64,000 bases of DNA from the NCBI RefSeq assembly GCF_964340395.1, contig NC_135552.1, positions 13,716,694-13,780,693 of the forward strand, written 5' to 3'. The translations under genes were made by a program, and so were the position numbers. Positions within the stretch are counted from its first letter, which is position 1; the number at the start of each line of letters is the position of its first letter. The notes under the pieces were generated by a model that did no database searches, had not been told where the DNA came from, and worked only from the letters and a program-made list of their open reading frames with translations. This DNA is from Glandiceps talaboti. Lineage: Eukaryota > Hemichordata > Enteropneusta > Spengelidae. Below are positions 47,301-59,098 of this stretch, piece after piece.

Positions 47301-50300
47301 GTGAAAGAATAGCAATGTTTATTAGTGTTCACTGTGATTAGGCAAGGGATCCTGCTGTGTTTATTGTGTCTCAGTTATTGTCAGTCTAGAGTCGAAATAT
47401 GTCTATCTTTGTGTCAAAAACATGATGTCCCATGAATGAAACACTAAGCCTACATCATTTTAGCTATAGCTGTATACAGGTAACAGTAAATCTCTGACAC
47501 CAGATTACACAATGAAGTATGCTTTATGAAACACTTCATAAGAAACATCAACACAGCAAAATTGAGATGAAACATAATGATTCCAATAAGGTCTCACACA
47601 GTGGCTAACACATATCCATCACAATCATTTGAAGTTTTAGGACGTAAACGTGCTGCCTTCATAGCACACATTTGGTATTACAACAATATAATATAAAGTT
47701 GAGGGCGCACTCTCTTATTTTTTTTGTGTGTGTCTTATTCCTTTACAGCTGATAAACCTATTCCCACTGTTACTGCCTTCCAATTCCAACTTCACCAGAT
47801 CAGTACCTCTACTACATGAGTTTGCTGACATTAATCAAATTGTCAAGTATAACAAGGAGAGGCTAGCTCAGTGCAAAGAATTCTTGATTTCGTACTTACA
47901 ACAAATAAGGGGCACTAGATTTGCTGTTGGCTACAAAGAGGTATGTTACCATGGAAACTGGCTTTTCTTGAATGCAGTTGTAACCCATTGGGTATATGTA
48001 TAGTTTAATTGGAATGGTTTGGAAGTTGAATTTTATATTGTTTGGGGGAGGGGGGGGGGGGGCAGATGAGGAAGGGGTGATTGCATACTTAGATTTTATG
48101 ATATATTTAGAAATATTTTCATGAATTTCATTAGCAACAGACTCTTCAACTTACAGTTTTGATTTCAATACGTTTTTTGTATGACATTGAGTATTGAGGA
48201 TTGTTGAATACCAGGTTAGGTTGTGAAAACAGCTGAAATGCAGACTTTCCATTTATTACATATTTTAGATTTATTTGAGATGCATTTTAGTTATTTCGGA
48301 CTATAATTGGCACTCAAACTTAACAATTATATCATGTACTGAATCATTGTTGTGATCCAGTGTGACAAGTATTGTTTTCAGCACCTTCACTTTCAATGGT
48401 TGCTAGGCAACCAAATAACAATCTCATCTCTATTTCCACTTCATCTTTTCCTACCATCATTTCACACTCATGGTTGCCAGGCAACCATATAACTGAATCT
48501 CATCCGTCTCTCCACTTCATCTTTACATACCATCACTTCTCACCCATGGTTGCCAGGCAACCATATAATTGAATTTCATCTGTATCCCCACCATATTCTT
48601 TGGTACCAGGAGGTAGACACAGCTCTGTTAAAGCTGTACTCTGAAATCAATGCACCAGAACTATCTGACCTGATAGCATCTGAGAATGGATGTATGTTTG
48701 AAGATTGCGTAGGAACACTACAGAAACATCAACGCTACTATGCACTGGGCTCACTCTATAAATACCATGGCGATAGCGATAAAGCTCTTCAGCTGTGGAC
48801 GGGGTAAGAAACTCAAAAGTATCAGTAGTTTGACCCATGGCACAATTCACAGCAAAATGTGGTTCAAGCGTCTAGTCCAATTGCTGCACTATGCACAAAA
48901 TATAAGGTCCATTGATTAAAAAGGAGAACTTTTGGGTTTTTATGGCTTGATTTGTATGAAATATCTGTTATACATTACTCATTCATTATATATCATGAAA
49001 GAATGATATTGTCTGGAGAAAAAATGTACGTAATGGTACTCACTTTGTAGTTGTATATCCTTTGTGTACATATGCACTAGGGCTATCGGTGACTGAGTGC
49101 TTAAACCACTCTGCCTCTTACCACTGCAGTCGAGGTTCGAACCCACTCAGGGTTTGATTAAATTTACCAGGCTGTGAGTAAAAGAGTGTCGTTCAGTTTT
49201 ACTCTACTGAACAACGCCCGTTTTCCCCAGGTTCTCCGGTTAACTCCAATGAGGGATGGCCTTCACTGGACTCCTTTGGAGACAAGTGTTTATATACTTA
49301 AAGAACTATCCAGTATAAGTGAAGATTATGTAAATTATATACACTCAAAAACCATGGATAAATAATGCAACTCTCCAAAGGATAACTTGTTGTTTATTTG
49401 TTTGTTTGTTTGTTTGTTTGTTTGTTTCTATTCTAGGATTGTTGATGGTCAGTACAAGGATCCATCATTTCCAGGTGTAGATTTCATTGTAGACTTTCTA
49501 GCTAAGTAAGTCACTCAATCTTTTGTCGTTTAGAAAGAAGCCATATGATTGGCTTGAAGTGGGGGTTTGGGAGAAGCCATGTCATTGGCTGAAACTACTG
49601 GATGTTTGTGTTTTAATTTTGGGATTTGTAAGAAGTCATATCATTGGCTGAAGTAATCCAATGTTTTGTATATTGAGTTGGGATCTAAACTAATCAATCA
49701 ATCAATCGATCGATCAATCAATCAAGTAATCGATCAACCGATCGATCAAATTTCTATAGTGCCTATTTCCAGAGCAATGTTCTGTTCAGTAGCACTGAAT
49801 GGCTAAAGCACACCATATGCTTTGGTGAACAAATAAGTCTTCAGTTTTAGGCTTGAGGCTTGGTGAATGTCTAGTGGCAAAGAGTTCCATAGTTTTGGAG
49901 CAATGAGCGACCTCCATAGGTGATTTGTCTGTAACTTGTAAACAGATTCTTGTTTGTAGAATGTAGTGTCTGACTCACAATTGTTTTTTATATTAACCCT
50001 CCATTATAATGGGTATCTGGTAGGATTCTATGAGTGTCGTGTGAAGGATGTCAGCAAGTATTGTATACTCCTCATTGGAGTAAAGAAATCACTAATATAG
50101 CAGGTTATACCATTATAGATCTTTACGCCATGCACAATCCAAGTTATTGTCTTTGAACAGAAAATGTGGATTACATACCCTAGTCATTCTACATCACAAC
50201 AATCTGTGTTTTCATCACTAGTTCTGTGGTACTTGAAATATTGGTCAAAACATTCTAAATCGCCATTATTTTTCCCCAATATTTCATATTTTACGCTTGG

Positions 50301-53300
50301 ATTTTCATAAATTATGATTGAGAATGTATAAATTATATTACACCCTAATATTTTTCTTCATTTTCTTTGAAAAATACTCAAGATTTGGAGGGTTTGTGTC
50401 CCTACTCATCTAGCAACTTGTAGTAACAAGACCCCTTAGGCCACTTGTAATTTTCCTTGGCTGAACGAAGAAAAACTTCTGATTGGCCGAGTACTGATAC
50501 TAATTGTCCTGTTCTCTGCACTTTTACACAAACTCTATACTAGTTTATTGGAATGAGCAGACTACAGAAAAAAATTTGTTTTGTTTTTAGATTAAGTGAC
50601 CATGAACTAATATGGAGGTATGTTGATTGGGTAATGCAGAAAGATGAATTATCAGGTGTTAAAGTAAGTCAGACTACATGATTATTCTTTCCAAATTTGA
50701 CATTAAAAAAACCAGACATGTAATCTTTCTTGTGGCTTCTTTAATTTTAACACCCACCCTGCAGTGTTTGTGTATACTAGCTACAACTAGAGTATTTTTT
50801 TTTTCGATCAGACAATATATTCACTGAAAATTGTTAAAATACCAATAATTAGACATTGGATATGTAAATTAAGGGGGGGGGGGGTTGATTTTTATCAAGA
50901 GACAATACAGCAACAGATTGAAATTGTGATCACATTGCAGTGCTGAGTCAATGTAATGTATAAACAATTTGATGACATTTAGTGTATGTAAACTGACATG
51001 ATATCAAGTGTACTAACAACAGTCTGTAAGGTACACTATGACAGGGTGGGCTACTACCTTATTTTAGCATACATATATGTGCCGACCTTTGGGGTGCGTT
51101 TTCTAGCCCATTGGTCTAAAATGGGGTCTGTTTTTTTTTTTGAGCTGAAGAGTCTAAAACGGGGTCCATTTTGCATTATTTGTTATTTTGCTTGGTCTAA
51201 AATGTGGTCCATTGTCATGTACCAAATCATAATTGCCATTAATTGCCCCAAAATGTTGCTTCCCAAGGAAAATGTATTTAGGTCTGAACTTTCATCTTTT
51301 AAAAAACCTGTAATGGTCTAAAATGTGGTATTGAGTTTTGGTCAAAGTGGGTCTTAAATGGGGCCTGGTGTTTCCAGCACTGGCCACACATCCCTACCAG
51401 AGCTGGCCACTGGTACTGCCTCCAGAATCCATCCATCAACAAAAAATGGTATACTAGGATAGTTTTATGCAGCAGTATTTTCACTTAAGGGTAAAAGCCT
51501 ATGAACTCAATTTGTGCAGCAACAAATATTTATGAGTATAAACACAGGTAATATGATGAAGTATTTGTATTTCTAACCACATTCATTTATACATTGCAGA
51601 TTTTCACAGAGAGACCACCTGGTGAGTCACCAAGTGAAAGACTTCGTTCTGATGATATCATTGATTATTTACATAAGTATCCTGGGGCTGTTATCCGTTA
51701 TTTAGAATATTTAGTCTTTATGAAAAAACTTGAGGTGAGAATTTTCATTTTCAGTATACTGTACAGTGTTAAAGTTATTTAGCTAGAACCTCGTCATGTG
51801 GGAATTTTACTCTCACATTTCTCCTACTACGCCTGGCATTTTGCTATAATGGTTGTATAGTCAAACCTAAAATTACTGATTACAGTTTCCTCACAGTGAT
51901 TATAAAATATGGTAATCATGTTTACATCGTGCAACTCATTCCTCCGAGTTGGTTCTGATCACCGAGTTGGTTCTGCCGTTGATGTCATCTCGCAGCGGAT
52001 GAATTAAAAACCCAATAACAATTTGCATCTGTTTTCCAGCCATAGCTCCATTCAAGGAATAGGTCGTAGCAAAAAGCCAGGCGTAGTAGAAGAAAAGTAA
52101 GAGCAAAATCCACACATACCTAAATTCTAGGTTATATATAAAGTTATAGACATTTGAAAGTAAGGTCAACAGTTCTGGCTTTATCAGCAGAATAAAAAAA
52201 AATGGATTTTGATATTTATATTTTGGATACATTACGGGTTGTTTGCTGAATGTAGAATGTTTGCCGAGTTTCATGGGAATACAGTCATTATGAAATAGTG
52301 GGATTACACGCAAAGGTGGTATTTGTTGTGAGTACGTCCTCACAGTTCATGTTTACTAATTATTTTGTTTTTATTACTCTTTATTTGTGCAGAAAGAAAA
52401 GTATCACACTCACTTAGCAGTACTATATTTAGATTCAGTCTTACAACTCAGGAAGAATGCAGATACGCCAAAGGAGAGACTGGACCTGGCACGGTCCAAA
52501 CTCCGTCACATGTTACAAACATCATCTATTTATAGAATTCAGCTCATTCTGGGAAAGGTCAAAGAAACTGACATGTATGCTGAATGTGCAATACTCTATG
52601 GAAAGGTATGTCGTGAAGGTAACAGATATGACTGTGGCATGCTAAGTATCAATAAGACAAGACAGATGCAAACTAAGCTGTTATCATATAGCATGTATAC
52701 TGGGTTACATAAATTGGTGATAGCGCTGCCTTGGTGATGCAGATGTAGTTGGCCTGTAATCGATATTTTGCAAACACTAGAAGTTCCCCAACACATGCAA
52801 CATGTACCGTGGATGTCTAGACCAATAAAACTCTGCATGGGTCTTACTATACTCTGAACCTTTCTACCCTGAGTGTAATCATATCAGCATCCAGTGTAAT
52901 GTCAGCATGTCACAGTAAAATTGTCAAAAGTGATCTGGCCAGAGTAATATGAGCATGATCGTCATAGCGATGGGGTCAATAGGTTGTGACTTAAAGTGTC
53001 ACTGTTTGTAAGTGAGGCTGCTGTTGTCAGAAGTTTGTGGTGTATAAAAACATAATTTTACAATACACTTTTAAACACGTTTAGCGAGTCTGCATGGACA
53101 CAATGTGAATGAGGTATGAAAGCTGAGACTGGATTTTATTGGTCCGGAAAAATTATGTCATGACATAGGGCATCTACAGAACATGTATGTCAAGATAGTG
53201 ATGGTCTTCTCCAAGTCCAGAGTCATGGCTGAAATCCAAGAACTCTAAGGCATGATTGCACAATGTCGTACAAGCTCAATAAATGAACTTTGTTCATGTA

Positions 53301-56300
53301 GGACAAACCCTTCCCACTCCCCCTAAACGGAAATTCACAAGTGTGATATTGACATGTTTATATATGATGTAAACCGTGATAAAAATTATAGAAGTCACAC
53401 CACTACGATCAATGCAATGTAAAAAACATGATGGTAAAGACATTAAAATATTACCGGAAACCCAGCACTGTATATCTCATATTAGAAGTAAATTTGAATC
53501 AACTTATCAACATCTTCAGTAGTAAATACAGAACCTGTTAAAAATAAACTAATTTTATCATTGAAGGCATGAAAGTTTTTGAAATTTGGTAAGAAGTGCG
53601 AAAATGAAGTTCAGCAATCGCATTGACACTAGACTCTAGACATTCTTGAAGTTGTGATAGTGGGTTGGTTGACCTATGACCTTTTGGTTGACCTTTGACA
53701 TGTTTATTACCTTTGACCTCTTCAGTTGGAAGAGCATGACAAAGCTTTAAGGATATTGGTGTACAAGTTGAAAGACTATGGAGCTGCTGAGAATTACTGC
53801 GATGTCAATTCTGTTGGGAAAGACAAAAACTACAGGAGAAGACTTTATCAGATTTTACTCAGTGTTTACCTAGATCCAATGGAAGGGTAAGTATTGTCAT
53901 TGTTTACTTAGATCCAATGGAAGGGTAAGTGTTGTTATTGTTTACCTAGATCCAATGGAAGGGTAAGTATTGTTATTGTTTACTTAGATCCAGTGGAAGG
54001 GTAAGTAATGTTGTTGTTTACTTAGATCCAATGGAGGATAAGTAATGTTGTTGTTTACCTAGATCCAATGGAAGGGTGAGTATTGTTATTGTTTACTTAG
54101 ATCCAATGGAAGGGTAAGTATTGTCATTGTTTACCTAGATCCAATGGAAGGGTAAGTGTTGTTATTGTTTACTTAGATCCAATGGAAGGGTAAGTATTGT
54201 TATTGTTTACTTAGATCCAGTGGAAGGGTAAGTAATGTTGTTGTTTACTTAGATCCAATGGAAGGGTAAGTATTGTCATTGTTTACCTAGATCCAATGGA
54301 AGGGTAAGTATTGTTATTGTTTACTTAGATCCAATGGAAGGGTAAGTATTGTTATTGTTTACTTAGATCCAATGGAAGGGTAAGTATTGTCATTGTTTAC
54401 TTAGATCCAGTGGAAGGGTAAGTATTGTCATTGTTTACTTAGATCCAGTGGAAGGGTAAGTATTGTCATTGTTTACTTAGATCCAGTGGAAGGGTAAGTA
54501 TTGTCATTGTTTACTTAGATCCAATGGAAGGGTAAGTATTGTTATTGTTTACTTAGATCCAATGGAAGGGTAAGTATTGTTATTGTTTACTTAGATCCAG
54601 TGGAAGGGTAAGTAATGTTGTTGTTTACTTAGATCCAATGGAAGGGTAAGTATTGTCATTGTTTACCTAGATCCAATGGAAGGGTAAGTATTGTTATTGT
54701 TTACTTAGATCCAATGGAAGGGTAAGTATTGTTATTGTTTACTTAGATCCAGTGGAAGGGTAAGTAATGTTGTTGTTTACTTAGATCCAGTGGAGGATAA
54801 GTAATGTTGTTGTTTACCTAGATCCAGTGGAAGGGTAAGTATTGTCTGGCACCACCAGAAATATAGGAGATTATGTACATCATGCTGGAGAAGTTGTGGG
54901 TATAGGGATGTGGGGATGGGGTGGGGTGGGATGGGAGGGGGGATTGTATTTCAGAGCAACGTGCATAAGCAACTTCAACTTAAAGGGGGAACATCACTGC
55001 ACCACTCCAGGAAATAAAGGTACATGTAGTTTTGTAAACTCTGGGTTCTGGAGAGTTATTTCATGATTTAACATCACATAAATTGTGCAAGATTGCCAAG
55101 AAACTCAAAATTGCAACTCTATTTCACCTTCATAGCTCTCATACTGGTCTACCGTAACATTGCCTCGTTGACTTAGCAGACATACATATGTACTAGTTGA
55201 ACAATGAATATTCATGATTACTGAAATGAAGATAATAAGCACTTAGGAGTGATGAATATTCACTTTTCAGCTAATATGTATGTGTGCTAAGTCCCATGAT
55301 GCAACATTGTCTTCATAAGACTCAAAACCTTCCTACTGTTCACAAGAAAAAAAAAGTAACTGAATTCCCATACCAAAGACTACCATCACATTTAGCTTCA
55401 TATTCCGTTTTTTCACATTGTATTTTTCAGACCAAAAGATGCATTAGTTGGTCCAGCAATATCACTACTCAATAGCAATTCATCAGAATTCGATATTATT
55501 AGGGTAAGTGTACATATAGTACCCGTGTCAACACAACTAATCGGTAAATAGTGTGAATAGCGCCCTCAGTGTTACAGAAAGGTGTATTCATCTCAGTCCA
55601 ATATTTATGTATTTTGATTTTTTTTTTTTTAACTTTTTGCCGTTCAGATTGATGTCTTTTTTGCCAAAAGTTACTTTGTCATAATTATATTAAAAATTTA
55701 CAACTTGCATAATATTTGAACCTCAATCATTATAAATAATTGATTTTAAGAAAATGAAATTACAACAGCAAGTAGTTTTATATATCTGGATTTGTCACAG
55801 TTGTAGTAATTCAGTTATTGATCATTGTCAGATCTCATAGGTGACATTCTTTCATGAACTACAACACATTCTCAGATTTTCTATCCAAGAGTTGTACAGG
55901 GATGTATGAATACAAAACACAGGGGGGTGACTTTGATTTTCAAAATACATCTGCAAGTGAAAATGTCACCATTTTGGAGAATGTTCTGTTGTATCTACAC
56001 TTAACTTCCACTCACCATACTATGACTATAAATTACCAAAAGCCAAATTTTCTGTAGAAAAATTAATGTCTGATGATTTCCAACAACATCAATGGAAAGA
56101 GAATGTCTTAGGATATGTCAGCTCCTTTCAAAAGATCCAATGAATTTCTGACGTTGGTTGGATTATCAATCAGTTCATACATTGACAGAATTTTGATTGG
56201 TTAGACTTATCTATACTTTCTTAATCCAAAATTTTCTTGCCAACCTTTTGGGAATATGTTTGATGTATTTATCTTTTCTTGCACCCGATTACTATCTTTT

Positions 56301-59045
56301 TTTCTGTGGAAGTGCATTTTAATTCAGTTTCTTTTTTTTGGAGTGCTAATTATTCTAGTATAATGTTAATGTTTAGAATTGTTGTTGCATGCCTTCTGTG
56401 ACATTACAAGTCCTTTATGGCATTGTGAGAACAGTTGATTGCACAGCAGGGATTTCCTCAACATTTTTTATGCATATAAAAAATTATGTTCATAAGTTGT
56501 ATTGTAATACCAGGTTTGAGTTTAGTTCATTGCAAGTGATGGCTAAGTGTGGTTCAGTAAGTAGAATACTGCGAGTACCTCATGTATATGCAGCAAGATT
56601 TATGACCCAAAAACTTGTAAAGTGTGTCCCGATAAGTATCAAAATCACAGAGTGTTATCAGATCAAATGTCTGCTGTCTGTCTCACGGTTTTATTTATGT
56701 TTCTATGATGTTTTTTTTTTCCACATCAGGTTCTTCAAATTTTACCGGACAACTGGTCAATAGGACTTCTGCAGCACTTTCTTTCCAGAGCACTCCGTAC
56801 AAACATGCACACTTGTAGGGCTACAAAGATTGAGAGAATGTTAGCGAGGGGAGAAAATCTACAACTGAAAGCTCAGACGATACGAGAAACCAGACATCCA
56901 GTAGCAATGACAGATGACAGGTAAAATATTTCATGTCATTTTTGTTTGTGCAACGACACTGATCATTTTTTTTGTACCTTGAATTGTGTACTGTTGGATA
57001 TCTGCTATTACAAGTAGTAGCCATTTGTAATATTGTCGAAATCAGTAAAACTATGAAATTGAATATTTTCACAAGTTGTGTCATAAATAGTTGTTATGCC
57101 ATTCTATTCATCCCTGGTGACCAGAAGTTGAACAGAACAGTACATTATTGAGCATGATTTTATAGTGCCCTGTCTTCTGATGTTCGCAGTGTTTATCTTT
57201 AGCCATATCACAGTGTCTTTCATGGGGTTTGTCACTACATTTGACTCTGGCGGTATTACAGTCTCTTTCCCAGGTTATGTTGCAATGTATCTGTTTCTGT
57301 CTGTAACTTTATGATTATGTTTTAGTCTCTGAGTGTAACACAGTGCCTGTCTCAGGTTATGTCACACCGTCTCCAGCTGTATCACAGTTTCTTTCTCAGG
57401 CTTTATAACAGTATCTGTCTGTATAGCTGCATTAGTTTGTAAGATACAACTTTCGTGCCATGCTATCAGTAGGCTGAACAACATGGCATATATGACAGTC
57501 TATAGCAACATGTTTATATCACAGTGTCTTTCTTGCTTTACGTTACACTGACGGTCTCTGGCAGTATCAGTTCCTTATCTAGGGGATTGTCACAGTATTT
57601 ATCTCCTGCTGTGTCACAGACTGTGTCTTTATCACTCTCACTCAACTCTGAGTAGTCTCAGTCCTAGACTGTAAGATGTGTCGCTCCGCCCTCACTGGCC
57701 GATGACCGATGTATGAGGGCGCCCTATCACAGCATACCTTACAGACTACTAGTATCTCAGTCCTAGCATAGTCCAACCATGTCTGTCAGTGCATCCGCAA
57801 CTATTCAGCCATCATTCTCATCCCAGGTGAATACAGGTTAAACAGAACAGTACACTCTGACCATGTGTTTATAGTGACCTGTCTTGTAGTATTTATCGTT
57901 AGCCACATCACAGTGTCTTTCGTGGGGTTTGTCACTACATCTGTCTCTGGCTGTAGGATGAACAACATGATGTACATTACAGTCTATATAAACTACATGT
58001 GTTTATCACTGCCTTTCGTGTGTTATGTCACACTGTCCTTGGCTGTATCAGTTTCTGGAGGATTGTCATAGTATTTAATCACTAAATCACTACGGATTAG
58101 GATTAAAATTTACCGGTAGGTGTGAAAACCGGTTTGTTGGCAGAACTATAGAAAAATTTAGTTCAGAACAAAAGCATTATGCCATATAATCCTTATTAAG
58201 ATAACACTAATATGATGACCTGGGATTGAAACATGGCCCTTTAAATACTGCAGTTACTACTCTATTCTGTGAATGTTTTATTTGTACCTATATGTTATAG
58301 ACCAAGTTTGGCCAGATTGTTGAATTTGATCTTGTGCCCAGTCCTTGTCAAGACAGAGTCACTGATCTGGGACTGATACGTGCCTGTGTGTCGGGAGGGG
58401 GGGGGGGCACCTGCTCCCCTTATTTTAGTGTACGCATATGTACCACCCTTTGGGGTGTGTTTTCTAGCCCTTTGGTCTAAAATGGGGTCTGATTTTTTCA
58501 AGCTGAAGAATCTAAAATGGAGTCCACTTTGCATTATTTTAAATTTTGCTTTATCTAAAATGTGGTCAATTGTCCTTTACCAAATCATAACTGCCACTAA
58601 TTGCCCCAAAATATTGCCTCATAAGGAAACTGTCTATCAACTGTTCAACTGTTCAAGGTCAAACTGTCTGGCCGGAGAAATGGGATGATGTCGTTATCAT
58701 ATTAGCAAATAAAATGCCATTAGAAACATTTATACTTTATAGCCAGGGACCCATACTCATTAAATAATTTGATATTATTTTCTATATTATGTTCTGAGGA
58801 ACATGAAAACATGAATTCCAGGCTAAAACATGTCCAGGCATATACTACTATTGACCTGTCAAAATTCAAGTCTAGGTCGACACTGTCTTTACCAAAGCTG
58901 GGGTAAAATATGTCTTTTGTTGTGGTGAAACGAAATACACACTGATCATGACAAACCAAGGCTTTTTGAAAGTTTTAGTGTGTAATTGTATGAATACATA
59001 TACATTTTGTCAACTTATGTCTTACTTTCTTTCTTTCTTTCTGTC

Positions 59046-59098
<53 letters not shown>

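Noticed and set aside
49081-49150. Possible tRNA gene with perfect B box
   Set aside because: No full cloverleaf; the same sequence continues into a shared body, so it is a SINE head.
49174-49365. Peptide PMRDGxHWT...YILKELSS shared with 15734-15952 (minus), resembling a small gene family
   Set aside because: The similarity is explained by two copies of a tRNA-derived SINE; neither has a proper gene structure.
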